Shown: positions 23,063-34,809 of the stretch, piece after piece
Position numbering within the stretch: position 1 is the first letter of the stretch
How the letters are laid out: the number at the start of each line of letters is the position of its first letter
Origin: Acanthopleura granulata
Lineage: Eukaryota; Mollusca; Polyplacophora; Chitonida; Chitonidae
DNA: 64,000 bases
Reading direction: 5' to 3'
NCBI GenBank assembly: GCA_016165875.1
Contig: JABBOT010000080.1
Location: 34,362,364 to 34,426,363 of the forward strand
The notes under the pieces: generated by a model
What the model saw: the letters and a program-made list of their open reading frames with translations, nothing else
Told to the model about the DNA's origin: nothing
Database searches by the model: none
Program-made: the position numbers and the translations under genes

Positions 23063-25119
23063 CTTGCCCAGGTATCTGGAAACTACCACAAGCTACCATG
23101 ACTCGCACGAAGACTTGGTTGTGTATCCGACTGGATTAATAAATAAAACAGTGGGAATATAATAGCGAAAGGTACATGAACGCCACATGGAATCTTGTGC
23201 ATGGGGGAAAATGACACCACGGGTAAATTCAAAAACTGTGACCAAATGAAAATCACAAGGGCAAAGAGAGAAAGAACACAAATCATATTGTAGTCAGGCA
23301 CACAGAAATAAATCAGTATCCAGACTAATGGTGGACACCCTATAAAAACGACTGTGTACCACAGGTACACAAACTGTAACACAATTGAACGTCTACTACT
23401 TTAGTGAACTAGAGGTATACAAATAGCCTGCTTCAGAAAAAATGTGTATTGGTGGGATACACAGTTGTGTACCTGTAGCACACAAAAGTGTTGATGTTCA
23501 GTTTTGTTCGTTTGTGTTTTTAGAGAGTATTGAACAAACACCATGTAAAAGATCACGTGTACAAAGATAAAATTAAATGCCAACATAAAAACGAAAAGAT
23601 CGAACAAGAACGCAGCATCGACAACGTGCTGGGTGACAAAACTGCCCAAGGCCATTTAGGATGACTGTAAGCAAACTGAGACGCTCATCCATAGATTATA
23701 TAAAAGTCTATGTAAGAATAAAATTTAGATGACCTCAACACTTGTCCATGCCTTTCGGAATGGGCTACAGTCACTGGTAATTCTATTTATGGGGCGTGAA
23801 ATCCAGGAAGAACTTGTATTCATGTAAGCGCTCGAGGCAACGGATGAAACTGTGTAACGTTAATCACTGAAAGGCAAGAGATCGCTGAAACACAACAGCT
23901 ATGTGAAAGGAAGTAAGCCTTTTAAATCTCCGAGAATAGAATAAATAATCAATGTCAGCAAAACACGGGCCCTCAGCAAATTGATATATTATGTAAAGTC
24001 CACTATATAAATATCATTATCTGTACATTATATTTACAGTATATGAAAACAAGATAACAAGATATATGATCTCTTTATGTACATACAGACTATAGGACAG
24101 CAGACATGCCCTTAAATCGTCTTTAAAATCGTGCACAAAACCAGCGTGTCCATGACGATGGCTAAAACAGGCCGTTTCATAGGATCACAGAACGCCACCA
24201 TTGTCAACGTCTTTTTTGGTACAAGTCATTCACTCTTCAAATCCCGTCTCTTTGTGACCACAGCCATTGTCTTCCGTAGAGGCATTCACCGCCGAATTTT
24301 TACCCAACTGCTAAAAACATCAGATCTAATGAGAGGTCCTTCATTCACCTTCAGAAGCTTTCTGGAAATAAGACCAGAATTTCTTTTTTGCCCATGCGCT
24401 TTCCTCCAGTGAAACGATAGAATTATCGAAATGCGCGGGGCTGCAACATATATGTATATGACCAGCATGCACCAGGCCATATCCGGTCTAGCCATTTGGC
24501 ACAAGTGTGGCTTTTCCGTTAATCACACATCAGTTCATAAAAGTCTACTGAAGATTCAATCTCGTCTACACGAGGACACAGCAAAATAGCGAGGGCCTGA
24601 TGTCCAACCTGTTGAGATCTCTGTTCGCCTTAAACCGCCATCAAGCTGCGCCCTCTGTCGGAGAAAGAATACATACTGATTAAACACAAGCGTACTTGAT
24701 ATCGTTTTTATTGGTGTGTTTTTGGAGCGATGATTTCATTGGGGTAGTTTTGTTACGCTGCCGTCAATAGATTCAAACTTTGTGATCTCCTAGCTCCAGT
24801 CATATGATATTTCCAAAGTGTGACTAAATTAAATGTCAATAGTATTCTCCATTTTAGGCAAAATGGTCATGCGTCATCCACAAAATCATAAGTTTTCCTT
24901 GATTACGTTTGTTTACTTGCACACTATTGGCGTTTATTTATTGTCTTTCAACTCTGTTTATACCCTCTTGTCCATCACCGAGACACAAAATCGCATTTGA
25001 AGAAGCCTGAAACATGACAGCGCAGTTACAAAGAACTATTTTCTTTAAATTAGGTAGTATTGGCAAATACAACGATTCTGAAATTTTTTGAGCGGAAAAG
25101 AAATGAATGAATAACTCAC
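23063..25119. other. Probable 3' region or intron of the LG-domain gene
   Basis: The exon that should complete the second LG domain was not found here. A block at 24286-24403 (-) follows a good acceptor (cttatttccag) but lacks the expected GC motif. (TA)-rich DNA lies at 24000-24080. Confidence 0.35.
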
Positions 25120-25275
25120 TCGTAATGATCTAACGCTGCTTGATCCGAAGTGGCTGGGTTTTACGCCTCCAAATACTATTGTTGTAAAACCTGGACAGCT
25201 TAAATAGTAATCCCTAAAAGCTCTTCTGTTATCTATGTAGACAATGCCAGTGCGGGCTTCTAACCTGAATACCAC
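25120..25275 (-). CDS. Laminin G-like domain exon (second LG, central part)
   Basis: This exon follows 26245-26440 with matching phase 0. It reads VVFRLEARTGIVYIDNRRAF…, then FTTIVFGGVKPSHF, ending SLR at a consensus donor (gtgagt). The acceptor is ctttttcag. The R-x-G-x-V-Y-I-D strand and the I-V-F-G-G-V-K-P strand are the expected middle of an LG beta-sandwich, continuing directly from NDNKWHK of the previous exon. The final strands with the x-K-G-C cysteine should be in a further exon at lower coordinates, which I could not locate. LG domains bind glycans, integrins or dystroglycan in extracellular matrix or on cell surfaces. Confidence 0.82.
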
Positions 25276-25827
25276 CTGAAAAAGCACAAAAAGACAAGGC
25301 GATATTAATATTACTATCACAGACTAATATTACTGACATTACTATATCACATTACTTCAGAATGGTTGCACCGAACAGTTTAGTAAGCTGTCTGGTGTTG
25401 AGTGGTTTTACGCCCAGCTCGTGAGCCATACATGGAGGTTCAACACCTAACCGGGTGGTATTTAAGAGGTGAGAATCCGCAGTGTTGATATCCCTTTACA
25501 TGGCTTGAAAACTGAATTACGGGAAATGTCCTAAGTTCCACGTGTCATGTACTACACTGTGATCATACGCCGCACCAAACGCCAAGTGCCATGTATTCAT
25601 TAAGGCTTTCAATGAGAGGGGACATCAGTGCTGTAAAATATTCTCTTTCGGTTTAAATCCATTTACGCCTAGTAATACGTGACTGAGTTACAACCATTTG
25701 CAGTAAGTGAGTTTGGACTTTAGTCAAAATGTAAAGGGCCAATATGATTGACAGTTTTGGGCCAAAATAGTGCAAATTACACTGTTACAAAAGTGAGCAT
25801 TTTTTACACTAACTCCTGTATTTTTAC

Positions 25828-25975
25828 AAGGGTTTTACCACTAAGTAGTGGTGAAACGCACGTTACGAGAAACACGTGAACTGTGTGGGTTTCACATATT
25901 ATTTCAGACGATGATATTACGGCTATTATGGTCGTTATTTCACACTGAAACCACCTGCTAGACCTTTTAATTTTA
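25828..25975 (+). mobile_element. Dispersed element, copy 1 (GTTTTACCACTA family)
   Basis: It starts with a small palindrome (TTTTACCACTAAGTAGTGG) and shares GAGAAACACGTG, GGGTTTCACATATTATTTCA and GACGATGATATT with 36938-37075. The order is the same and divergence is moderate. It looks like a non-autonomous transposon or part of one. Confidence 0.65.
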
Positions 25976-26244
25976 CTACAATTTTATAACAGCCTGGGAT
26001 GCATTTGTTTCAAGATAACGCATGCCCCGTTGTCGGAATTTTAACACAAAGCTTAGGAATCAAATTTCAAACTAGGGTTGGTTTTCTGTGGTTATTCTTT
26101 AAGAGAATAGCTGAAAACCAATTTGCAAGGAATGCGTAACGCTATAAAAAGTTTGCCCAATAGAGACAAACTATTTCTCTTGCATTTTGAACTCCGCTCG
26201 TTGGTTGAGGTAATCGTGTCACTGTCTTGGGACACAAGCCTTAC

Positions 26245-26440
26245 CTTATGCCACTTGTTATCATTGACTTTCTTCTTGCTATATGTCAGTTCCGCCGACC
26301 CGTAGCGACAGCGGAAGGTATAGCGTAGATATCCTCGGTTGATGTGGATAGCTATTATTGACTCGTCATCATGGCGCCTGGTGGCGTAAAATATAAGACC
26401 GGAAGTGTGGGAGGTCTTGAACTCTACCTGTAATTTGGAT
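26245..26440 (-). CDS. Laminin G-like domain exon (second LG, N-terminal part)
   Basis: The exon is bounded by a strong pyrimidine tract and acceptor (ctcctcctccgcag) and the donor gtaagg. It encodes SKLQVEFKTSHTSGLIFYAT, then RRHDDESIIAIHINRGYLRY and a segment ending VNDNKWHK. The pattern F-K-T-x3-S-G-L-I-F-Y-A, a loop, I-A-I-H-I-x2-G-Y-L-R-Y, then N-D-x-x-W-H is the hallmark of the LG fold. Using the first AG avoids an in-frame TAG that the nearby second AG would create, and it fits the phase left by the exon at 28352-28452. The best guess is a laminin alpha subunit, but perlecan, agrin or another LG-repeat protein is possible. Confidence 0.88.
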
Positions 26441-27732
26441 CTGCGGAGGAGGAGAGAGAAAAAAATGATAACATCGGTTCATTGACATATAACATAAATA
26501 ATACCATAAGTATAATGGCGGTTGTGAAGTGCTTAAAAAACAGGTATTGATGTGGGTAGAAAACGTGTCATTCAGAGTTAAGTATTTCATTTATATGGTT
26601 TGTTCTTGAAGTACAGTGAGATAACTGATATGTGAAATACTGGGCTATAGTTCTGAATGAGTTTGCCCTTTTACCCAGAAAAATGACAGATATTCGCAGA
26701 GCGCTGACGCATGCCGTGATGTCGACAGTTAAAAAGCGGTTAACACGCGCGGAATCGGAGACGCCAGCAGGTTTCCTTTTAACTCTAGACAAATGGCCAG
26801 TCATTTTTGGCGTTTCTTAAATTGGAAAAAAAATTAACAAAGAATCGGTGGTTTGATTTTGATGGCTTTTCCTCTTTTGGTGATCGTCTACAGCACGAAT
26901 GGGGTGGGGTTTGATCTTTGATTTCCTTGCCTAACAATATCCAGTAACGAGATAAAAGCCTGATGAGAGTTTCTAAGGGAGTTTATTCCCCCTCCGCTCT
27001 TCGCTCACCGGAAGTACCGGCCATTTGCTCCTGCGCGCCGAGTGAATGAAGATTCCCTTGCTATTGTTACCGCACGGCCACAGATATTGGATTTCTGCCG
27101 TTTACCTGTGAGTTAAACCGCTATAGTGCGTGGGAGGTGGACTGATTTCTGGGCCGTTTTTCGCCATTCATCCGAGCCGTCCCAGTCAAGCAGATGATCG
27201 GGTCCGAGATGAGAGGTGACCCGTATTAAAGCATCAAGCTGTTACTTATCACTTTCAATACCTTCAGTGGTTTGAAAAATCAAGGCTGTCAGTCTGGATA
27301 CACACTGACCACAAATTGAATCCTGCATGTCTGTTCGCAGCGATGCCCATTTACGTCCTTAATTTAGCACATAGCGTGGATGTAATTCATTTTTGATTTC
27401 CCCAGACCTAGCCTCCAACAAAAAAGCACTTCATCAGCGAAGCCGTGTGTTCGAATCCAGCCTGTGCTGGTCTGTCTTGGATAAAGATATTTGCCGAATA
27501 TCTGACCGGAAATCGGGTCACTTACTACGAATGCGTCGTCCACTCGAGAGCTGTCGTTTAACAGAACAGATCTCATATTTAGAAAGTACGCATCATCCGA
27601 AAGGCAATTTCGTACTGATTCCTAACATGGCCTTTTCTGGCATTTTTTTGTACAGTGATTACAACGGAAATCAAGACTGAGGTGCTACGGTCGACTTTTG
27701 GACAATATTGAAGCACAGTGACGTCACAGATT

Positions 27733-27855
27733 CTTTTTCTGCTGCTAAACATGATGTAACTGTTATGTTTCCACATTAAAACAGGTGTTGTACTACATAT
27801 ATATTCACGTAGAATGTAGACATCTGGCAATCAGAGGATGCTTTGCAGTTGAAAA
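27733..27855. mobile_element. ~125-bp MITE, copy 1
   Basis: The left end TTTCTGCTGCTAAACATG and right end ATGCTTTGCAGTTGAAA are roughly inverted complements. The interior shares GTTATGTTTCCACATTAAA and GCAATCAGAG with 52305-52436. Confidence 0.65.
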
Positions 27856-28351
27856 GCCAGATAACCAGATATCTGCAAAGTTTCACTTGGCTTACGTTTC
27901 CCAGGTTTTTCATTTACTAATTTTGTCCAGTGTAAGCCCAGTGGGTGACGCATTAGTTTGACACTTTTGCTTTTGTTTTACTGTAAAGCAATGTTGACCC
28001 TTAATATCTCAATACTCCATTTCAAAGCCTTTTGTTTGACAAAAATAATACGATGGCAGGAAAGGGTGTATGGAGATTTCTGCTTCCCTGTCAGTTGCTT
28101 TTGACCGTTTATTCTTACCAGAGACATTATATTTATATTCATTTGGATATGAGGGGTGGGTGAAGATTTGCCAAAACTTACCAAGTGGTTTATTTATTAT
28201 ATTTGTCCACAAGAATCCTTTCATGGATAGAATGTACCCAGGTATATATTTTCATTTGGAAACGCTTCTTTCTCTACATCGCTCCTTTTTTTTAACACTT
28301 TATTTCGTAGCAAGCAACAGGTTGAAGTGATCATGATTCGCGTGCACTCAC

Positions 28352-28452
28352 CCGTCTGTAAACTCGCCGTCTAAGGCATCGAACTGCACTCTGCTTCCCT
28401 CGATGGCCTCGGTCTTGACGCAGCCCTTGTAGCTGGTGATATCGATATCTGA
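28352..28452 (-). CDS. Laminin G-like exon (end of first LG, start of second)
   Basis: The acceptor is ttcttcag and the donor gtgagt. The exon reads SDIDITSYKGCVKTEAIEG, then SRVQFDALDGEFTD, leaving two bases (phase 2) that are completed by the next exon. S-Y-K-G-C is the conserved final strand of an LG domain, whose cysteine normally pairs within the domain. RVQFDALDGEF resembles the opening strand of the following LG module. The linker between modules is therefore very short. Confidence 0.72.
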
Positions 28453-29016
28453 CTGAAGAAAAACGGAACGTAAATATTAGTGGAAGGTAATGGAGCTGCC
28501 ACCCCCGCATTGTCGAGCCAGGCGCCTGCTGATAGGTGTTTCAGCACTCACGTGATCACCATTTCCTCACCTCCCATAAACACTGTTCGCCCATTACCAT
28601 CCGAGATAGCAAGCCTCTGAGCTCTCTAACCCTGTATCTCCGAACGAAACCCTGGAATTAATGTCTCGGAACGTTGCTGAATAAAACCGATTGATTTGTA
28701 CCAGTAAGAGCAGTCACTTGACGGAACAAGAATGGCAACGGGAAGAAATTACCGGCAAAATAGACCGTGCAACTCTGTTATACATTCAGTCAATGAATAG
28801 TTCGTTTAGTCCGCTTCCGGTTTGCTTTCCGGACGTGCGAGTTTTCATCCCAGATACATGGTCTGTTCAGGTATTCATAGAGCCGAAGATCTAGAAATAG
28901 TGCTATTGTACCTTATGTTGGCCAATCGGAACAAAGCTCAGCTGGGCGCAAAGAAGCCCAGTGACGTCACCATGTAGATATGTGTCGGTCAGCCCCCGGT
29001 TTGCCTGATTACTTAC

Positions 29017-29091
29017 TTGTTTTAGCACGGGCATCCTCCCGCTAAAGTACATCTCCCTCCCCCGCGGCAGCAGCTGGACTTTTCCCCATCG
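29017..29091 (-). CDS. Laminin G-like exon (first LG, late part)
   Basis: A 25-codon block ends at a consensus donor (gtaagt) in phase 0, matching the start of the exon at 28352-28452. It reads WGKVQLLPRGREMYFSGRMP and VLKQ. M-Y-F-S-G-R-M-P aligns with I-V-F-G-G-V-K-P of the second LG, and the splice position falls at the same place in both domains, which supports it. The acceptor (gatcagcactag) is weak. No earlier exon of this LG domain was found up to the right edge. Confidence 0.5.
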
Positions 29092-29269
29092 CTAGTGCTG
29101 ATCAATTTGTGAAGCTATGCGAAAACTGTGAGATTGTTTGCGTCAAAGTTTGATGTATGACGGCCGGGTATTGGCAGAGATATGGATTCCCGTCCTGTAC
29201 TAATATTGACGGTGAACTTCTATGCGTGCAGTGCGCCCTCATTTCAAGCCAACACACGAGTTTCTTTCC

Positions 29270-29507
29270 ATTTATTTATTTATTTGATTGATGTTTTACG
29301 CCGTTCTCAAGAATATTTCACTCATACAACGGCGGACAGCATTATGGTGGGAGGAAACTCCCTACCGTCCACAGGTTGTTGGCAGACCTTCCCACTTACG
29401 GCCAGAGAGGAAGCCAGCATGAACTGAACTTGAACTCACAGCCAACCCATTGATGGGAGGCTTCTGGGTCATTACACGGCGCTAGCGCGCTAACCAACTG
29501 AGTCACA
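29270..29507 (-). mobile_element. tRNA-derived SINE, near full length
   Basis: This is the most complete copy. On the minus strand it begins GTGACTCAGTTGGTTAGCGC (A box) and continues with a B-box-like TGTGAGTTCAAGTTC, the body, and TTGAGAACGGCGTAAAACA, ending in an (AAAT)n tail at the left edge. The A-box sequence marks the family as tRNA-derived. Confidence 0.88.
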
Positions 29508-30106
29508 CTTTCGTTTTAGCATCCTTGAATATAATTGTCGTGGAAAATATTGATGATCATTCTTGTTGGAGAATACTTTTAGCGCTCTGCTAGATCGGAA
29601 CAGAGGATTTGAATTTTAACAAAACTTCATCTCGACCTTAATGTAGCCAATATACCGGCAATACCTTCGTGTTACTGACATAATTCGTGTGCTACAGAAG
29701 TCAAGAGCCGTGGATGATAGATTATTAATGGCCATTAATGGCCACCAGTCTTATTTACAGCACATCCCGAAACAAAATACACTATAAAGTAATAAACCAT
29801 GTACACATCTATTAATTATTTAAATTGATTGTTTTTTATGAACTTAAAATATATACCATTTTTCCACCTAAATGTCAAATTTTTCTGATGGAGCAGCTGA
29901 TATTAGCTGTCCTGGACACAGAAATGTATAACAGCATGTAACATGTCGCCAGCATACGTCCGAAACACTGAAGTAAATTGACAGGAGGACGAATTCACTT
30001 GCTAAGCGAGCTCATTTGCCAACCACCCAACTGGCGTCGTTGCTCTAGTTTTACTCTCTATGTCAAAATCTGTTACAATCATGATGACTGCATCCAAGTG
30101 AACCGG
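29508..30106. other. Gene-free, mostly unique
   Basis: Upstream side of the LG-gene fragment. A piece resembling the 3' part of the family at 30236-30480 (TAAATTGACAGGAGGACGAA) occurs at about 29970-30050. Confidence 0.4.
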
Positions 30107-30200
30107 ATTCAAGAGTAAAACCTAGGTGTCGAAATCGACATTCGCATACGAGCCGTCAACCAAAATGGGCATTCAGGAACAATGCCTGAGTAACTTGTAA
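30107..30200 (+). repeat. Dispersed family C, truncated copy
   Basis: It shares ATTCAAGAGTAAAACCTAGG, GTCGAAATCGACATTCGCAT and GCCGTCAACCAAAATGGGCA with the longer copies at 32371, 37105 and 62266. It stops after the first third. Confidence 0.7.
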
Positions 30201-30235
30201 TTATGCTGTCCACTGAGAGTTCCCGAGTCTTTGTC

Positions 30236-30480
30236 TCTTTCCATTGCTTTCAAGTCATTGTTTATGAAAAACGGTGGTAACACAGCATTTTGAGTAATTC
30301 TGGACCAATGACGCCCAAATAATTGCAATTAACATCTCTGCATTGTTCACCTAATTCTGGGGAAGTCATGGCGCTAGGGGACGTACAAGTTGCTACTTTT
30401 TACGTATTTGCCATAACAGTTAGAATATAAGCCGAATTGTGGTAAATTAACAGGGGACCGGATTCATTATTTGCTGCTGT
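30236..30480 (+). repeat. Dispersed family D, copy 1
   Basis: It contains CAGCATTTTGAGTAATTCTG, CAATGACGCCCAAATAA, a CCTAATTCTGGGGAAG block and GACGTACAAGTTGCTACTTT. The same blocks occur in the same order at 30585-30800 and, more diverged, at 34415-34615. Confidence 0.6.
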
Positions 30481-30584
30481 GGTTTGTTTTCTATGCTTTA
30501 GTCTCTGGTATTAAACGTATGCCTGTACAAACTAGGATTCTGCTGGTGGATTGTCCCAAGGATTGGTACCTTTGTATTGTTTTC

Positions 30585-30800
30585 GTGTATTTTTTCATTA
30601 AGTGTTATGACCACTCAGCATTTTGAGTAATGATAGACCGGAGACGTCCAATAAATCTCATTTTCTTACCTAATTCTGTTGAAACCATGGTTCGATGGGG
30701 GTATAAGTTGCCATTTTTAAAACATTTACACTCTGGGGAATGGAATAAACTCGGGGGCAAATTGACAAACGGTCGGATCATTTGCCAGCTATCACACTGT
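30585..30800 (+). repeat. Dispersed family D, copy 2
   Basis: It shares CAGCATTTTGAGTAATGATA, CCTAATTCTGTTGAAACC, the TATAAGTTGCCATTTTTAAA block and CAAATTGACAAACGGTCGGA with copy 1. A SINE fragment follows. Confidence 0.6.
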
Positions 30801-30814
30801 CGTCAAGGCTGAGC

Positions 30815-30911
30815 ACGGGGGAAATCCACGACTCTCCCCAGGCTACTGGCAGATTTTCCCACGTATGGCTGGAGAGGAGGCTAGCATGAGCTGGACTTGA
30901 ACTCACAGCAA
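30815..30911 (-). mobile_element. SINE fragment
   Basis: Body-to-B-box part of the tRNA-derived SINE: CCCAGGCTACTGGCAGATTT, CCACGTATGGCTGGAGAGGA and GGACTTGAACTCACAGC. The tail end is missing. Confidence 0.75.
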
Positions 30912-32370
30912 ATTAAAATTTAAAAGTATATGTGTACGTGATGTCAAGAAATGTAACTAATATACAATAACCATCAGGGGACACCAAAATGTGGATAGAG
31001 ATTTCAGTATTGGAATTACCCATAACTCCAAAAATAGTCATTTCGCGACGATGTTAGGTTGGGAAAAAAAATCGAACTACGACAACAATTTATCAGAAAA
31101 ATCAAGGGATAGCGCGTCTCACAGGTATTACAGTACAAACTTAACTTTAAATTCATGTTAAAGTACCTGTATATATCATATCTTTCGTGCAAAGCCTGCC
31201 AGATATTTTGAAAGATACACTAAGAGTGTTGTTTGCATGGCATCGCAGCCGCAGAGGCTTTTTTCAAAGTTTTTTTTTTATAATTTTTTTGTTACATATT
31301 ATCATCCTGTATATCAAAATAACCTTTTTCTCAGGGGTTGTGATACAAAGAGAGTGCTTGGGTCCCTCAGGCTGTCATCCCATGGACACAGATACCTATC
31401 CCCTTAACCGACATAGTTTTTCTAAGTTTTAGTGCGCGGCTAAGCCCATAATTTTCTTCTTCATGATGATGCAATGCGTAAGTGACAGGTGTCAGGCAAC
31501 TGCGCAACTGTAATGTTGAAAGTCAGTTAGAAGTTGCCACAACTGAGGTTTATCTTCTAGTGCCGGCCGGGATTTTGCAACAATTTCATTGGTTTGTTCA
31601 TACGACTTTGCTAGGACCATATATAAAGTGTTTTTCAATGTAGGAATTTGATTATGAAGGCTGATTCTGTCTCGTCAATGATGATTAACATGTAGCAAAT
31701 AAAAGAAGGAATGTTCCGCTAGAAACGTGCTATATACACATCTTAATATAAACACCAAAAGTTCGCCATGCGGCAGTCATTTTTGTGTACTCTTGGTGAA
31801 AAAAAACTGCGTACTACTTCAGGCCATACGTCATACCAGTGTGGTGCCGGATATAATTACGCCGAACTGACGTAGTGCAGATAATTAAATATTTCTAGTT
31901 CATGGACCTAATATTCACAACTCATTTATTTATCAAACCTCAATTAAAGACTCCACATCTTCATATTTTCCAGAATTCACATAGAGTGACGGGATACCGA
32001 AGGAAACAGGTTATGAACGCGTGATTAGCCTTGTTGTGTATACGTTAATTGAACGTCAAAGATTTATTTAAAAACAAATCAAACAAATTTTTTTTTATCT
32101 TGAAAGAACCGAACTAAGGAAATCTGAAGTAAAAGCTTATATCTATTATATACTTCATAAGTTTTCTTTCCAGAAAACAATGCAGAGTTCTGGTAATCAC
32201 AAAGAAACCCGTCTGAATTACGGTGTTCAGATTCCTACTGGTATCATGGAAGTTTTAAAACTGTGATGTTTCGCTTCATAAACTAAGCAAATAAAGATTT
32301 CGCGTCCGACATACTTCTGAAAATATAAAATAAAGGAAACTGACTGCTAAATGTCATCCAATTCATCAGG
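30912..32370. other. Gene-free, no supported exon
   Basis: A candidate terminal exon after a good acceptor (cctttttctcag, ending about 31336) reads 32 codons to TAG at about 31430 but has no recognisable features. Otherwise AT-rich unique sequence. Confidence 0.35.
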
Positions 32371-32640
32371 AATCAAGAGTAAAACCTGGGCGTCGAAACC
32401 GAAATTCGTATACCAGCCGTCAACCAGATTGGTTCAATAATCGCCAGTTTCCAAAACGACAAATAATACAAACCACCAAAGAACTAAGAAAATGTATAAA
32501 ATAAAAATTGAACGGATTCATTCAAAGAGAGTCAACAGTTTTCATTGCTGACGAAAAGACGTAATGAATGTTCTATAGACGGATAAATAAACTCAGCATC
32601 CAAACCGTGTACCATTTTAGTATATATGGTGTTAATGAAA
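32371..32640 (+). repeat. Dispersed family C, copy 2
   Basis: Shares AATCAAGAGTAAAACCTGGG, TATACCAGCCGTCAACCAGA, CCAAAACGACAAATAATACA, the GCTGACGAAAAGACGTAATG block and TTCTATAGACGGATAAATAA with copies at 37105 and 62266. Confidence 0.8.
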
Positions 32641-33945
32641 TAGGTATCTCAGCTGCGCTTTGTTAAAGCTGAATAAGCATCAAATTCTATTTGATATGAA
32701 TGTAGTGATTCGTCCTCCGTATAATCTTGCCTTTGTAATCTCCAGTTTACGTAATCAGATCTGTCGTATTTTTATAATTGACAATAGTTATTTACTTATT
32801 CATTTAATTATTTAACTGCTGTTGTATTTAAAAACGTGTTCACGAAAATTCGATATGTTGTCTTCGGTTTAACTTCATGTCCGTTCTGCATCAACATTGC
32901 GGAACTGAATAAATGAAATCCATATTATTTAATAAATGATCCAAGAGACTGTGTAAAGGAATCTTCAGAACTATTATTTTTTTATTATCGCTGTCAGTAT
33001 CCATTTCATTAATTTTTGATAAAATTAAAATTCTGAAATCTTATTAATGCCAGCAAAAAGTTAAGTGCATAACCTAAACACTGCTCACGTGGCTATCTAA
33101 AACATTTTCTCGTTCATTTGACTGTGATAAAAGACGTATTCATGTCGACGAATCAATCTTCCAAATCAACAATGCAATTACTAATAACGATAAATCATTC
33201 ACTCATTACGGTAAAATTTTTATTAATATCTATAAATTGCTTTATCGACACATGTCGATATCTATTAAAACCGATGGTAATAATTATTCGATTCAGTTTT
33301 ATATAATTTTTTAAGAACTAGTTACATCAAAAAGAGCATTTATATGGACATAAGTAATTCCTCATTAGATGTTTATTTTTGGCCCATGTAGTTTTTAAAT
33401 GCAAAAAGCTAAAGACGCGAATGGCACACATCAACCATCATCAAAATAACCCTACAGCGGAATGTGTATATTTCTCGCATTGGCACCAAATGTTAAACGG
33501 TTAAGCTCATCTCACGTAAACAAGGTTGCTCTCAATGTTTATTTCACGAGCACACCAATGTATACTGTAGTGCTGAAAAGTAGTCGAAATTCTGTTTAAC
33601 GAGCTGGTATACCGTGAACATTGGAATCGTTGGGTAAATAGAGGTGAGAAAATAGTGACGGATTGCTCTCCCTATCTTTGGCTCTTGTACAAAGCGTACA
33701 ACAATGTTTGCCTCCTTAAGCTATTTCTATTCTACATCCTAGACTATTGTGTTACCCAGATACGTGTGACTTCTCCCGTTCCTTTGAGCGTGCGCACGTG
33801 CAGTTCACAGCTGGTAAACCACATCCCACAAGGAAAACAGATAATTAGCGGATTAACTTTTTTTTTTGTCACACCAGAATCCCGAAAATATGGCCATGAA
33901 AATAGGCAGCAGTTTAGTATCCTGTTTTAAAATTTGACCAGAAAT
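32641..33945. other. Gene-free AT-rich sequence
   Basis: Several ATTAAT/ATCGAT-rich stretches; no recognisable element or exon. The frames at 33118-33306 and 33655-33930 are unsupported. Confidence 0.4.
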
Positions 33946-33987
33946 GTTCTTGAGTATGACGTAAGACACTGATCGAATAAACAAATA
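33946..33987 (+). mobile_element. SINE 3' terminus
   Basis: TGTTCTTGAGTATGACGTAA followed by GATCGAATAAACAAATA is the diverged end of the tRNA-derived SINE. Confidence 0.5.
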
Positions 33988-34120
33988 GTTCAAAGAAATA
34001 TTAAGACTTTTTCATCTGCGAAAATCAGCTGAATACCCGTGCATGTTCTTTTGACAATTGGCTTATGCTGCCAAATTTATTATCAAATCTAAATATTTAG
34101 TCCCATTTTAAAGCAAATCA

Positions 34121-34305
34121 TCAAGCTTTATTCACCTTATTAACTGCTGTTTTAGAGCACTATAGTCAAGCTTTATTCACCTTATTAACTGCTGTTTTAG
34201 AGCACTATAGTCAAGCTTTATTCACCTTATTAACTGCTGTTTTAGAGCACTATAGTCAACCTTTATTCACCTTATTAACTGCTGTTTTAGAGCACTATAG
34301 TCAAG
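34121..34305 (+). repeat. 45-bp tandem array, four units
   Basis: Four 45-bp units start at 34121, 34166, 34211 and 34256. Each begins TCAAGCTTTATTCACCTTAT and ends GTTTTAGAGCACTATAG. Only the fourth differs (TCAACC for TCAAGC). A five-base partial fifth unit follows. The near identity implies recent expansion. Confidence 0.97.
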
Positions 34306-34414
34306 AATAAAGCTGTACTCAGAGCATCAACAAAATTTTGTTAAACTGTAATTATCTTAAGGTTTATTTCAAACATTTTAGCCAATCAAGAATATTGGAT
34401 GGTATATTCATTTA

Positions 34415-34615
34415 TTTAGATGGTATAAGTTTAGACCAATGACATCTAATAAATTCCAATTGATATCGCTGCATATTTTTTACCTAATTTTGCTTGATCA
34501 ATGGTTCAAGAGGTGGTATGCGCTGCTACTGTTTAAGCATTTATAGTTAGATTAGACATCATATTTCGTCATTCACATGTGACCATTTGCAAAGTCTCAC
34601 ACTGTCGCCGCTGCT
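34415..34615 (+). repeat. Dispersed family D, copy 3 (diverged)
   Basis: It shares GACCAATGACATCTAATAAA, ATCGCTGCATATTTTTTACC, TAATTTTGCTTGATCAATGG and a CATTTGCAAAGTCTCACACT block with copies 1 and 2. Confidence 0.5.
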
Positions 34616-34809
34616 CTGCCTGATTTTACCTCCACGGCAATAGTCCTATGTACTAGTTCGTTCTGCTCTTTTCAAGAAAATAACATGGCATTCTTGCGAA
34701 GGATTCGAGCTGTTTAGTGTGAAAGCATATATACTTAATCAAGAAATAAGGAGAGCTTCACGCCTTGCATTTCTGTCGTTTTGCAAGTTTGCCAATCTGA
34801 TTTGATATC

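Larger units (their letters stand above)
25276..29016 (-). other. Introns of the LG-domain gene
   Basis: Introns at 25276-26244, 26441-28351 and 28453-29016 separate the four LG exons. They carry a foldback-type repeat (25828-25975), a short MITE (27733-27855) and a possible tRNA-like B box (TGTGTTCGAATCCAGC, about 27446). Open frames here show no family features. Confidence 0.6.

Noticed and set aside
24286..24403. Candidate exon completing the second LG domain
   Set aside because: It has a good acceptor, but in the required phase it reads only six codons to a stop, and no frame contains the x-K-G-C strand.
29480..29507. tRNA gene
   Set aside because: A-box and B-box sequences belong to the head of a SINE; no full cloverleaf with anticodon arm is present.
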